Counted from the first letter of the stretch, positions 31,595 through 40,036 are shown. The stretch: 56,088 bases of DNA from Candidatus Gagatemarchaeum stordalenia (GCA_003164815.1 PLUF01000080.1:1-56088), one strand, 5' to 3'. Notes: generated by a model from the letters alone, not told the origin. Numbers and translations are program-made.

Positions 31595-31699
31595 TCACTG
31601 CTCGGAGATGAAAATAGGTTTGCACCGCCCGTTTGCGAATATCACGAAACGGATGTCTTCCTCCGAGCGAATGATTGCCTCGGAACAGATGACCGACAC
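31595..31699 (-). CDS. 34-residue peptide after orphan antitoxin
   Basis: GTG-initiated frame six bases after the antitoxin-like gene, encoding SVICSEAIIRSEEDIRFVIF then ANGRCKPIFISEQ. Strand alternation looks protein-like, but there is no promoter of its own and no family match. It could be a toxin remnant or chance. Confidence 0.28.
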   Translation of the reverse strand: MSVICSEAIIRSEEDIRFVIFANGRCKPIFISEQ

Positions 31700-31705
31700 T
31701 TGGGC

Positions 31706-31906
31706 CTACCGGGCGTTCTTGCCCTTCCGCCATCCCCTGGGCCGCTCCGGGACAGGAGATACCAATTGCTTCTGGCGTTCCCTCTCCAGCAACTCCTTGA
31801 TCACTTCGTCGAACGTGACCCTCCTGCCGAGCCTCTGTTTCATGACAGAGGCGTAGCGGTTGAGCCCCGCCCGGGTCTCTTCCCCGATCTCAATCTTGGT
31901 TGACAT
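31706..31906 (-). CDS. Orphan VapB-like antitoxin
   Basis: This 66-residue protein (TKIEIGEETRAGLNRYASVM, then RRVTFDEVIKELLERERQKQ) resembles VapB-type antitoxins with a short strand, two helices and a basic tail. No PIN or other toxin gene follows; only a 34-codon frame lies downstream. It may be an orphan antitoxin left after toxin loss, or a small DNA-binding protein. It follows the zinc-ribbon gene region on the same strand. Confidence 0.6.
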   Translation of the reverse strand: MSTKIEIGEETRAGLNRYASVMKQRLGRRVTFDEVIKELLERERQKQLVSPVPERPRGWRKGKNAR

Positions 31907-31942
31907 TGACTGCTAGTCCCTCCTCTCTCTGCCCTGCAACTG

Positions 31943-32710
31943 TTATCCGATCAGCTCCTTCACTCTGTCCATTATGTCCTGCGCGAAGATCATGCTCCCG
32001 CAGTGGGTGCATTTCACCTGGTTTCCCTCCTGCGGCAGTGACATGGGCGCTCCGCACTGGGGACACTTCACGACCTGGAGCGAAAGGCCGCCCTTGCTCA
32101 TGTAGTCCCGAAGGAAGCTGAAGTCCAGCATGATGTGGACGCGCTCCCTCCTCTTCTCGGCCTCCATCGCCTTCTGCCGGCTTCCTACCTGAGACTGAAT
32201 CATGGCCCTGAAGTCGGGGAACTGCGGTTCACCTATTCCGCGGACGTGGAAGACCTTCTCGCCGCCGGCGTCTGTCAGCGAGACATACTTCATCATCAGG
32301 CCGCCCATGGAGAGCCCTCTGAGGCCCTCCAGAGGGATGGACATGTCAATGTGGTACGACTTGCCGAAGACACCGCGCTGCTTAACGAAGACGATTCTCT
32401 GGCTGGTCAGGACAAGGAACCCCTTGATCCTCACCTTGACCGTCTGGCTCCGGCCGTCCACCACACCCATCTGGGCGATCTCATGGTCGGCCTCCCAATA
32501 GCCGCCGATTACCTCACCGTTCTGAAGCATGAGGGCGCCGCTCCATGGTGCCTCGACCGGTCCGGGCTGAAAATACTGAGGATTTCGCTTATATTCCGGG
32601 ACGCTCGGAGATGACGCCTCCTTCACCGGCGATTTCAGGGCCCGCCCACACTGCCCGCAGAAGGTGGCGTCGGTCTCCACCTGGACCCCACATGACTGAC
32701 AGAATGGCAA
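31943..32710 (-). CDS. PH-like domain protein flanked by two zinc ribbons
   Basis: The 255-residue protein starts with a zinc ribbon (FCQSCGVQVETDATFCGQCG, residues 3-22), has a PH-like beta domain in the middle (GFLVLTSQRIVFVKQRGVFG, YHIDMSIPLEGLRGLSMGG) and ends with another ribbon (VKCPQCGAPMSLPQEGNQVK, CTHCG). No membrane segment is seen. Such proteins may link membranes or lipids to cytosolic partners. Start TTG 32710; a minus-strand TATA-like GGATAAAAC (32743-32751) lies about 37 bases upstream. Confidence 0.75.
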   Translation of the reverse strand: MPFCQSCGVQVETDATFCGQCGRALKSPVKEASSPSVPEYKRNPQYFQPGPVEAPWSGALMLQNGEVIGGYWEADHEIAQMGVVDGRSQTVKVRIKGFLVLTSQRIVFVKQRGVFGKSYHIDMSIPLEGLRGLSMGGLMMKYVSLTDAGGEKVFHVRGIGEPQFPDFRAMIQSQVGSRQKAMEAEKRRERVHIMLDFSFLRDYMSKGGLSLQVVKCPQCGAPMSLPQEGNQVKCTHCGSMIFAQDIMDRVKELIG

Positions 32711-32839
32711 GCTGACTACGTGAGACCCTCGACTCTTCCCCTCTGTTTTATCCGTTATGGGATTGCCCTGTCAACTCCCCCTACCTGCAGCTTGGATAAC
32801 TCACATATAGCGCCCTCCTCGATTTGAGTAGTAGCTGGC

Positions 32840-33985
32840 ATGCAATCCTGTCCCACCAAGGACCCCGAAGACCTGCACCTGTCCCCGAAACGACTCGAGG
32901 AAGCCTACGCGATCCTGGGCCGGGAGGTCGAGAAGGGGAAGATCATGGGCTGCACCGTCGGCATCAGCAGGAACGGAGAGCTGCTCGAAGCCCGGGCATT
33001 TGGGAGGAGTTCCATCGAAGGAACCTCTCCGGTCGTCCCCGACACGATATTCCTCATTGCCTCTCTGACCAAGCCCTTCACCTCGACTGCGGCGATGATG
33101 CTGGTCGAGAGGGGGCTCATCCGACTCGACGACCCCGTCTGCTCCATCGTGCCGGAGTTCGGAGACGGAGGCCCTAGGGACAGGATCCTCGTCCGTCACC
33201 TCCTTACCCACACGAGCGGTCTGCCCGACCAGCTGCCGGATAACACGGAGCTGAGGTCGCACCACGCGACCCTCGATGAATTCCTCCTGAAGATCTACAG
33301 GACCCCTCTCCTCTTCGAGCCGGGGACGAGCTTCAGCTATCAGAGCTGCGGGATGGCCATGCTGATGGACATAGTGCAGCGCGTCTCGGGGACTCCCCTC
33401 GCCGAGTTCATGCTTCGCGAGATATTCGAGCCCCTGGGGATGAGCGACTCGTCCCTCGGGGTAAACTGGAGCAAGTCGGAGAAGGTCAGCCAGGTAAACC
33501 TCCCCGCCGGCAGCTTCCAGTACGGAGGCGCCGACGCATCTGACTGGAACTGGAACAGCCAATACCTCTGGAGCCTCGCGTATCCGTGGGGAGGGATGTT
33601 CTCCACACAGGCCGACCTGCTCAGATTCCTGAACGTCTTCCTCGACCGGGGGACACTCGGAGACAGACGGGTCCTGAGCCCGCAGACCGCGCAGGCCATG
33701 ACCAACAACCAGGTCGTGAAGCTCCTGCAGATTCCGAAGGACGTCGCTTACAAGAACCCCTGGGGGTTCGGATGGCAGCTGAAAGCGCCCTTCAACTCGG
33801 TGTTCGGGGACCTCAACTCCTCCAGCACTTTCGGACACTGGGGGGCGACCGGGACGCTCTACTGGGCCGACCCGGAGACCTCGCTGGCCTGTGTGGTGCT
33901 GACGAACCAGCCCTTCGAAGAGAGCGGCGCCATCTTGGGAAGGTTCTCGAACGCTGTCGCGGGCTCGATAGCGGCAAACCCATAG
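32840..33985 (+). CDS. Class C beta-lactamase-like serine hydrolase
   Basis: This 381-residue protein has the penicillin-binding fold: Ser75-x-x-Lys78 (ASLTKPF), a Tyr motif (SYQSCG, where the usual YxN reads Y-Q-S), and HWGATG near residue 335 as the KTG equivalent. The Asn to Ser change in the second motif suggests esterase or peptidase activity rather than beta-lactam hydrolysis. No signal peptide is seen, so it is cytosolic. TATA-like CACATATAGC (32801-32810) precedes the ATG. Confidence 0.88.
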   Translation: MQSCPTKDPEDLHLSPKRLEEAYAILGREVEKGKIMGCTVGISRNGELLEARAFGRSSIEGTSPVVPDTIFLIASLTKPFTSTAAMMLVERGLIRLDDPVCSIVPEFGDGGPRDRILVRHLLTHTSGLPDQLPDNTELRSHHATLDEFLLKIYRTPLLFEPGTSFSYQSCGMAMLMDIVQRVSGTPLAEFMLREIFEPLGMSDSSLGVNWSKSEKVSQVNLPAGSFQYGGADASDWNWNSQYLWSLAYPWGGMFSTQADLLRFLNVFLDRGTLGDRRVLSPQTAQAMTNNQVVKLLQIPKDVAYKNPWGFGWQLKAPFNSVFGDLNSSSTFGHWGATGTLYWADPETSLACVVLTNQPFEESGAILGRFSNAVAGSIAANP

Positions 33986-34060
33986 CGCGCCTCTCCTGCA
34001 TCGGGAATGACCAAACCTACCGCCAATCGCTTAATACCGATAGCATGCAAATTACGCCGT

Positions 34061-34264
34061 TTGGGCTTCAAGAAGACCCTTGTCTTTCTGTTGCTCTTCG
34101 CGACCCTCTTCCTGACCACATCCCCTGCTCACGCACAGACGTCGCCGGTCTTCGGGCTCGCTCCGAACCGTGTGTTCGCACCTCCCGGGACCGAGTTCAA
34201 CATCACCGTCGGCGTCGAGTCAGGCGTGGCCGAGGTCTCCAGTGAAGCGGCTCGTCTACGCTGA
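34061..34264 (+). CDS. Truncated secreted protein (signal peptide plus about 40 residues)
   Basis: The frame encodes a good signal peptide (GFKKTLVFLLLFATLFLTTS, cleavage after AHA) and then VFGLAPNRVFAPPGTEFNIT before stopping at residue 67, in the style of a cohesin or S-layer-type domain cut short. TTG 34061 lies exactly 27 bases after TATA-like TTAATACC (34031-34038), so it is the preferred start. An upstream ATG at 34007 lies before that box. The missing C-terminal part suggests a gene remnant. Confidence 0.5.
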   Translation: MGFKKTLVFLLLFATLFLTTSPAHAQTSPVFGLAPNRVFAPPGTEFNITVGVESGVAEVSSEAARLR

Positions 34265-34376
34265 GCAGGTAGAGATCTGATCCGCTGTTGCAGGATGACC
34301 AGACTCCGTGAGTAACGACCGCGAATCTATGATGAGCTGTGGCGCGAGTCTCCGTCTGCGGGTCCACACTTCTGCA

Positions 34377-34700
34377 CTACCGCTTGGCGACTACTGCGAG
34401 GAAGAATAGCAGGAGTATGAAGAGCTCTATCACAGTCGTGATGACCTGGTCGGTCTGGAGGCCTACTGTGAACACGAACGCGTCGAGCTGCCGCACCACG
34501 ACGTCCACCGCGAACAGAGCGAACGCGACGGAGACGATCAGGAGCCTCCTGAGGCGCGTCTTTCGGTACGCAGAGATCGAGAGCGCGAAGAGCAGGAGAG
34601 CGAACAGGCCCACCGCCGCGTCAAGGAACTCCTCAGGCTCTAATCCCTGATCTAAGTTGACGAGCTGGGAGATGATAAGCAGCGGCGTGTGCAGGATCAT
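34377..34700 (-). CDS. Small three-helix membrane protein paired with regulator
   Basis: This 107-residue protein has three membrane segments (about residues 27-46, 53-74, 85-106: FLDAAVGLFALLLFALSISA, LIVSVAFALFAVDVVV, VIELFILLLFFLAVVA). Its start overlaps by four bases the stop of the winged-helix gene upstream. The same arrangement occurs at 47702-48519, so regulator plus small membrane protein seems a recurring unit. Function unknown; it could sense membrane state and act on the regulator. Confidence 0.7.
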   Translation of the reverse strand: MILHTPLLIISQLVNLDQGLEPEEFLDAAVGLFALLLFALSISAYRKTRLRRLLIVSVAFALFAVDVVVRQLDAFVFTVGLQTDQVITTVIELFILLLFFLAVVAKR

Positions 34701-35344
34701 TTTCTCGACACGTCTCCTACCTGTTCCGCGTCAGAATAGGTGATAAAGATGTCCGCCAGCCTGCTCGACCACCTCTCCCAGACCGTAGGATGGTAGTTCA
34801 TCATGTAGAGTGCTATGTCCGGGGCACTGCCCTCTGCGACCCGATAGCCCGACGTCCGACCTACCTGCTCCTTCTGCACGATGCCCAGCTCGATGAGGCG
34901 CTTAAGGTGCCAGGATACGGTCGGCTGGGAGACGCCGGCAGCCTGGACGAGCGCGTCCTGGTTCAAGTCGGGTTCCGCCAGCATGTGGAGCAGCAGCTCG
35001 CGCGGAGTGTCCAGGGTCAGAACGCTGAGTATATCCTTCTGCTTCTCCCCGAAGAGGGCCGTCGGATAGAAGAACCTGTAGAGGCCCCGCCTCGTGGAGC
35101 TGACCCGCCCTCCCTTCTCCAGCCTGTGGACGTGATACTGGACGTCGCCCATCGCCAGTCCGAGCTCCCTGCAGATCTGCCTCAAGTGGACTCCCGGGTG
35201 CTGCGAGACGTAAGCGAAGACCCTCTCCTGCGTCGCATCGCCCGGGCCGGCGGGCTGGCGCGGCGGGGACGCGAAAGGAGGGACGTTGCCGCCTTCCCAC
35301 TGCAGGGAGATGAGCTGGTCCCCTGTGGCTTGGCTAGGCAACAT
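34697..35344 (-). CDS. Double winged-helix transcriptional regulator
   Basis: This 215-residue protein has two winged-helix DNA-binding domains: residues about 40-95 (RVFAYVSQHPGVHLRQICRE, MGDVQYHVHRLEKGGRVSST) and 105-170 (LLHMLAEPDLNQDALVQAAG, VSQPTVSWHLKRLIELGIV). This is a common archaeal arrangement. The TTG start at 35344 coincides with the predicted transcript start of a minus-strand TATA-like CGTTTAAG (35364-35371). It is translationally coupled to the membrane protein downstream. Confidence 0.88.
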   Translation of the reverse strand: MLPSQATGDQLISLQWEGGNVPPFASPPRQPAGPGDATQERVFAYVSQHPGVHLRQICRELGLAMGDVQYHVHRLEKGGRVSSTRRGLYRFFYPTALFGEKQKDILSVLTLDTPRELLLHMLAEPDLNQDALVQAAGVSQPTVSWHLKRLIELGIVQKEQVGRTSGYRVAEGSAPDIALYMMNYHPTVWERWSSRLADIFITYSDAEQVGDVSRK

Positions 35345-35416
35345 GGAGCATTTCCTTCGAGGCCGTTTAAGTCTGTCCGGACTTTGGGCAACATGCTCTG
35401 AATGCCGCCGGTTCGC

Positions 35417-35938
35417 CTAGTTGATTCGGGCAGTCGACACGAAGAGGCTCCCGCCCACAATCTGTACTCCGTACTCCGCGAGCGGCGCGGGCGCCGGTCC
35501 GCCGAGCACGCTGCCATCGCTGGGACTGAAAGTCGCCCCGTGGCAGGGGCAGGAGATGGCCGACCCTCCGCCATACTGGACGGTACAGGGGGCGTGGGTG
35601 CAGATGGCGCTGAACGCCTTCCACGTTCCGTTGTCGTTCACGAGCATCGAGCTTCCGTGGGTCGGGTGTGTGAAGTAGGCCGACTTCCTCCCGCTCAGGC
35701 TGCTCGAGGGGCCGATTAGGACGTACCCGGGGGACATCGAGACCTGCTGGGTCTGGGTGCTGGAACCCGTCTGGCCGCTTGATTGGCTGGTCGATTGGGT
35801 CTGCACGGTGGGCAGCTGATAGACCTGTTCTGGGGCCCCGGTCCTCGCTAGAAGCTCGACTACTGCGGCGATCCCAGTCACCGTCAGGGTCGACGCGACG
35901 ACCATCCTGCGGATGAATTCTCTCCTGTTCATGTTCAA
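35417..35938 (-). CDS. Rieske iron-sulfur protein with twin-arginine signal
   Basis: The 173-residue protein starts with a Tat-type signal anchor (NRREFIRRMVVASTLTVTG), a Ser/Gln/Thr-rich linker (residues 42-68) and a Rieske domain with C113-T-H115...C118 and C130-P-C132-H133, the full cluster ligands and the disulfide pair of high-potential bc1-type Rieske proteins. The cluster would sit outside the membrane. It follows the four-histidine membrane protein gene by six bases in one operon and probably exchanges electrons with it. Confidence 0.92.
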   Translation of the reverse strand: MNMNRREFIRRMVVASTLTVTGIAAVVELLARTGAPEQVYQLPTVQTQSTSQSSGQTGSSTQTQQVSMSPGYVLIGPSSSLSGRKSAYFTHPTHGSSMLVNDNGTWKAFSAICTHAPCTVQYGGGSAISCPCHGATFSPSDGSVLGGPAPAPLAEYGVQIVGGSLFVSTARIN

Positions 35939-35944
35939 AGTCTC

Positions 35945-36481
35945 CTAGAACAGCATCTTCCTCGCATGGCGGGCGGCGACGGTGAAGACCACGCCGGCCG
36001 TGACCAAGAGTGCGCCCGTCGCCATCCAGACCGGGAGGTTGAAGCCCGAACCGACCGCGTGGACCGCCATCAGCGCAATCGCCGCGAGCGAGACCGACCC
36101 ATGGTAGTAGCGGGCCTCTCTGAACTTCTGGAGATGGGACATTCCCGTGATTCCCAGGAAGAGCGCCGCGACGACCGCGATGTAGCCGAGGATGATTGCG
36201 CCGTTCATCGGATAGGAGATGAGATAGGCGACATGTAGCACGAGGAAGAGGCCGCCGAGCAGGGCGAGGACCATGTGCGCCCTCCTCACGAGCACGAGGT
36301 TCGTCAGGTAGAGGAGGCGACCCTTGATGACGCGCCTCCTGAGGTGACGCCTAGGATTCAGGGGCCCCTTGAGGAGGCGCTTCCTGATCAACATGTTCTT
36401 TCGGAGTATGAGTAGGGCGCTGAGGGCGACAAAGACCAGCGCAAGGTATCCGAATATGTCTCCGAGGCTAAACACGACCAA
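35945..36481 (-). CDS. Four-helix cytochrome b-like membrane protein
   Basis: This 178-residue protein has about five membrane helices. Two of them carry His pairs 14 residues apart: His69/His83 (AHMVLALLGGLFLVLH) and His127/His141 (HGSVSLAAIALMAVH), the spacing that binds two b hemes in cytochrome b and ferric reductase-type domains. It lacks the quinone-site PEWY and the rest of cytochrome b. With the Rieske gene six bases downstream it forms a minimal electron-transfer pair. Start TTG 36481, or GTG 36475. Confidence 0.82.
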   Translation of the reverse strand: MVVFSLGDIFGYLALVFVALSALLILRKNMLIRKRLLKGPLNPRRHLRRRVIKGRLLYLTNLVLVRRAHMVLALLGGLFLVLHVAYLISYPMNGAIILGYIAVVAALFLGITGMSHLQKFREARYYHGSVSLAAIALMAVHAVGSGFNLPVWMATGALLVTAGVVFTVAARHARKMLF

Positions 36482-36553
36482 TCGAATCTCCGCCCCAGGT
36501 CATAGTCTCCGGATTCGCGTCGAGGCTCCTCAGCACAGCGTGCGTCGTTGGGC

Positions 36554-37327
36554 TCAATTGACCAGACCCCGCGCTCTCCTGGAAACGAAGTACAGAACGT
36601 AGGAGGCCGATGCCAGCGCAACCGCGATCAGGAAGACCTCGGTCAACAGCGGCGACGAGCGGGCCAACGCTGTCTGCCAGACACTTCCGGCGGAATATCC
36701 GAGGAAGACCAGCAGGGCCGACCAGCCGAACGAACCGATCAGTGTCATCCCGACAAACGGGCCCAGCTTCATACGGAGAGCCCCTGCCGGAAGTGAGATG
36801 GCCGACCTCAACCCCGGAATGAATCTGGCTACCAGGATGCTCCACGACGCCTTCTCGCTGAGCCACTTCTCCGCTCGGTCCAGGTGCTCGGGCTTCAAGC
36901 CGGACCATCTGAAGAGCCTCTCCACGATTGGCCTTCCTAGCTTGGATGCGAGGTAGTAGTCAGCCAGAGCACCGACGACCCCCGCGACCGTGCTGACCAG
37001 CACGACCGCGGTGAAGTTCATGCTCCCTGTGAAGATCAGGTATCCTGCGAAGGGCAAGACGACCTCACTCGGCACCGGAAGGGATGCGCTCTCCAGCAGC
37101 ATCAGGATGAAGACCCCAGCGTAGCCAAAGCTCGCCATCGTCGACATGACGAAGCCGGTCGAGAATAGAGCGCTGGAGGACAGGAGGTGACCAGGCAGGG
37201 ACTCGAAGGGAAGCTCGAAGAAGTCGATGAGCTCGGTCAGGGTGACGAAGAGAGCGGCAAGAGCGGCCGCAAAGACGTACGTCCGAGCATCAAAGGAGGT
37301 CAGTCTTAGAGCCCGCGGAGTGTTCAA
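36554..37327 (-). CDS. DedA-family membrane protein
   Basis: This 257-residue protein has the DedA/SNARE-associated pattern: LESASLPVPSEVVLPFAGYL, then ADYYLASKLGR and the key FIPGLRSAISLPAGALRM segment with the conserved Arg. DedA proteins flip polyprenyl phosphates or phospholipids. Five to six membrane segments are visible. TTG 37327 lies 26 bases after a minus-strand TATA-like CAAATATAC (37351-37359), so a leaderless start is chosen. Confidence 0.88.
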   Translation of the reverse strand: MNTPRALRLTSFDARTYVFAAALAALFVTLTELIDFFELPFESLPGHLLSSSALFSTGFVMSTMASFGYAGVFILMLLESASLPVPSEVVLPFAGYLIFTGSMNFTAVVLVSTVAGVVGALADYYLASKLGRPIVERLFRWSGLKPEHLDRAEKWLSEKASWSILVARFIPGLRSAISLPAGALRMKLGPFVGMTLIGSFGWSALLVFLGYSAGSVWQTALARSSPLLTEVFLIAVALASASYVLYFVSRRARGLVN

Positions 37328-37447
37328 AGCTTCAGGAGCGGTCCTGTCTAAGTATATTTGGTGTTGTGGTGCAAGTATCTATCCGCCGTCAGAAGGATTC
37401 GTCAACCGTGATGGTGGTTGTGGTCGAGGCGTCTTCGAGTCCTGCGG

Positions 37448-37975
37448 CTACTCGCTGAACGGCCGGACCCGCCACACGTAGCGCATCGAGACGACGTACG
37501 TCACCGGGTAGGAGACGACGGCACCTATCATGTTCCCAAAGACGGGGGAGAGAGAAATCGTCGCGAGGCACGTAAGCTGGACTACGACGATCATGACGTT
37601 TCCGGCGAGCGCAGTGAGCTGATACTCGCCCCACCTAACCGACCAGTGGAGCCGCCCCTTCTTCCTCTCCTCGCCCAGGCCTCTGACGGTGACGCGCTCG
37701 TTTATCAGGAAGGCCACGGTGTCTCCGATTCCGAGTGCCAGCGCATCCAGTTCCAGGATCGAGAGGGATGAATTCGAGAAGCTCGGCACCCTAATCGAGT
37801 GGTAGAGGAGAACGACCCCGAGGACGACGACCATCTCGTTGACCAGAAAACCCGTGCCACTGGCCACTGCGAACCTGATGACTCGGAAGACCCCGAACCT
37901 TCTCTCAAGTCCGTCAAGCGTCTTCAACCAGTGCGGGGCGGGCGTGTTCTGCAGCGCCTCTGCTGTTTTGGCCAT
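37448..37975 (-). CDS. GtrA-like membrane protein
   Basis: This 175-residue protein has four membrane segments in the GtrA/DPMS3-like pattern (VIRFAVASGTGFLVNEMVVV, LGIGDTVAFLINERVTVRG, YQLTALAGNVMIVVVQL, MIGAVVSYPVTYVVSMRYVW). GtrA-like proteins help move lipid-linked sugars across membranes. A DedA gene lies upstream on the map and both would touch polyprenyl lipids, but they are separate transcripts. Start ATG 37975. Confidence 0.82.
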   Translation of the reverse strand: MAKTAEALQNTPAPHWLKTLDGLERRFGVFRVIRFAVASGTGFLVNEMVVVLGVVLLYHSIRVPSFSNSSLSILELDALALGIGDTVAFLINERVTVRGLGEERKKGRLHWSVRWGEYQLTALAGNVMIVVVQLTCLATISLSPVFGNMIGAVVSYPVTYVVSMRYVWRVRPFSE

Positions 37976-38176
37976 GAGACTTCGTTGCTTCTACCTTGAG
38001 AGTGCGCCGGCGCCTCTTAAAGGAGGAAGACGATTCCCAGATTTGAGAAATGAACGGCCCCATCTGTCCTGTGAGGGCCAAAACGTCGCTTTCGAGACCG
38101 ATTCGAGAGCCGCCAAGACTATTCTCAAGAGTCAGAGGGCGATGTGCTGGAGAATTGAGGCCACCGGGACCTTTCT

Positions 38177-38944
38177 TCACTGCTGGGGCTTGGCGAGGCT
38201 GTAGGCGCAGACGTCGTTGAACTCGCACGACCTGCACTTCCCCTCCGCCTTGGTCGGGATCGCCTCCCTCCTCTTCAGCCAGTAGTCCTGAGCCCAGGAC
38301 ACGGCCTCCTCCGCCTCCGACCTTATGTGCGGAAGGAGGAAGAACTTCATCCCGTACTTCGCCTCCAGCTGGGCGGTCTCCTCCCTCGCCAGGGCACCTT
38401 TGACGAGGAGCAGCAGCGACTCCCTCTCGGGCGGCGTCAGGGCCTCCTGCCTCATCCGCACCAGGACGAGGGTAAGGTTCGAGCAGTCGAAGCCCATCCT
38501 CTCCAGGAGGACGCCGTAGATCTTCACCTGGATCGCCTGGTCCCGCCAGAGCCTGGTCGGGTCGCCCCGCGTCGTCTTCAGTTCGACGATCCATCTCGGG
38601 CTGCCCTTCTCGAAGATCACGGCGTCGGGCACGCCGGCCACGAGGAGCTCCCCGATCTGTGCGTGCAGACCGAACGAGGCGGTGAGGCTGGGCGATTCTT
38701 CGATGTGCCTGATGAGGTCCTCCTTCTTCACCTCCTCCATGGCGAAAATCTCGTCGTGAAGGTCGGTTCCCACGTCCTTGCCTTCGCTGGGTACCTCGCC
38801 CAACATGTATTCGTTCTCGACCTTGGCTTCGCAGTAGAACTGCTGCGCTACCGTCGAAGCCCCTACGAACGCGAGGTCGTGGCGGTACAGGGGTCCGCCT
38901 TCGGGGATGTCCTCCCTAAGAGAATCCTTCCAGCTCCTAGCCAC
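38177..38944 (-). CDS. Cas4-like PD-(D/E)XK nuclease with iron-sulfur cysteines
   Basis: This 255-residue protein has the Cas4/Dna2/AddB-type layout: Cys38 (QQFYCEAK), His in GTDLHDEIF, the nuclease core VPDAVIFEK...RWIVELKTT, QVKIYG as the Q motif, and a C-terminal KCRSCEFNDVC cluster. The four cysteines match a 4Fe-4S site. Such enzymes are 5-prime single-strand DNA exonucleases. No CRISPR array or other cas gene is nearby, so it is a stand-alone Cas4-like protein. GTG start behind a minus-strand TATA box at about 38965-38971. Confidence 0.82.
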   Translation of the reverse strand: MARSWKDSLREDIPEGGPLYRHDLAFVGASTVAQQFYCEAKVENEYMLGEVPSEGKDVGTDLHDEIFAMEEVKKEDLIRHIEESPSLTASFGLHAQIGELLVAGVPDAVIFEKGSPRWIVELKTTRGDPTRLWRDQAIQVKIYGVLLERMGFDCSNLTLVLVRMRQEALTPPERESLLLLVKGALAREETAQLEAKYGMKFFLLPHIRSEAEEAVSWAQDYWLKRREAIPTKAEGKCRSCEFNDVCAYSLAKPQQ

Positions 38945-38992
38945 GACCGGTGAAATCGGCTGTAGCTAATAACGATGCTCCAACGCGAGCCT

Positions 38993-40036
38993 TCAGTACT
39001 GGCTTCTCTTGCAGACCCTGCAGAAGAAGTCCGGCACGGGCTTCGCCGCGCCGCAGAACCTGCAGAAGGGAACGAGTGCCTTCTTGACCCTCGACCTCAG
39101 CCTGACCTTCTCCCTCGCCTCCCCATAGTCACGGCTGGAGTAGAACTCCCTCACCATGGCGAGCCTCCTCCCGTACGCCGGATGGGTCTGAAACGCCTCC
39201 GCGAACGATGAGTCGCCCGGAGGGTCCCTCCCCTGAGCCGGATAGCCGACAATCTTCAGCATCATGGACCTGAAGACACCCGGGTCGCCGACTATCAGGA
39301 GCGCCGCCCTGTCCGCCGATATCTCCGAGTCCCTGTGCCAGGCGAGTAGCAGCATCTGGATAGGCATCGCCACGAGGCCGGCGCCGTAGAAGTTCGCGAG
39401 GAACTGCGCTCCCGCCCCTATCGACTCCGCTGCCGTGTGGTAGAGCAGGTGCTTCGACTTGACGTGCCCGAGCTCGTGGCCCACGAGCGCCGTCATCTCA
39501 ATCTCGTCGAGGGAGTCTAGGGCGGCGGACGTGATAGCCATCACGGGGCTCTCGTCCCTCCCGAAGGTCGCCGCGTTGAGCTCCGGGGCGGGGATGACGA
39601 AAGTCTCTGGGATCATCTCGAGACCGAGGGTCTCGCTGCAGTTGACGACGATTGAGCCCAGCCGCGACCTGGTCTCCACCCTCCTGCCGTTGGTCACCAG
39701 CCACGACCTCATCGAGTTCTCGCGGCCCTTGGTGAACATCCCCCCGATGAGGTACGGGAGTGGCCCTGTCTCCCGCAGCATCGCGAGGTTGTCCTTGTCC
39801 CCCGAGAAGAGGAAGTCCTTCGCGGTGACGTCATACTTTGTCATGGCGATTAGCCGCCTTCGGCAGCTCACGCAGAACGTCCTGTCGAGCCTGTTGTACG
39901 CCTGACAGAACTTGCAAGGGACCTCTGGCATGGACTTCTCCCTGCCTATCCGAGCGCCACACCTAGGGCAGTATCCAGAGTTCTCCGGAATCCTCGTGCC
40001 ACACTTCCCGCAGAAGTGCGTCGGCTCGGTCGACAT
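38993..40036 (-). CDS. M48-family metalloprotease with zinc ribbons at both ends
   Basis: This 347-residue protein has N-terminal zinc ribbons (FCGKCG...YCPRCG and CKFC...FCVSC, residues 9-58), an M48 protease core with HELGH near residue 186 and the second metal ligand Glu in SEISADRAAL, and a C-terminal ribbon (FCRFCGAA...FFCRVC). A hydrophobic stretch (GAGLVAMPIQMLLLAW) may touch the membrane but the HtpX-type N-terminal helices are missing. It is probably a cytosolic or peripheral protease targeted by its ribbons. Leaderless ATG. Confidence 0.85.
   Translation of the reverse strand: MSTEPTHFCGKCGTRIPENSGYCPRCGARIGREKSMPEVPCKFCQAYNRLDRTFCVSCRRRLIAMTKYDVTAKDFLFSGDKDNLAMLRETGPLPYLIGGMFTKGRENSMRSWLVTNGRRVETRSRLGSIVVNCSETLGLEMIPETFVIPAPELNAATFGRDESPVMAITSAALDSLDEIEMTALVGHELGHVKSKHLLYHTAAESIGAGAQFLANFYGAGLVAMPIQMLLLAWHRDSEISADRAALLIVGDPGVFRSMMLKIVGYPAQGRDPPGDSSFAEAFQTHPAYGRRLAMVREFYSSRDYGEAREKVRLRSRVKKALVPFCRFCGAAKPVPDFFCRVCKRSQY

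Noticed and set aside
32801-33838. 345-codon minus-strand frame opposite the beta-lactamase-like gene
   Set aside because: The plus frame has the SxxK and HxG motifs; the antisense frame has no recognisable family and covers the promoter.
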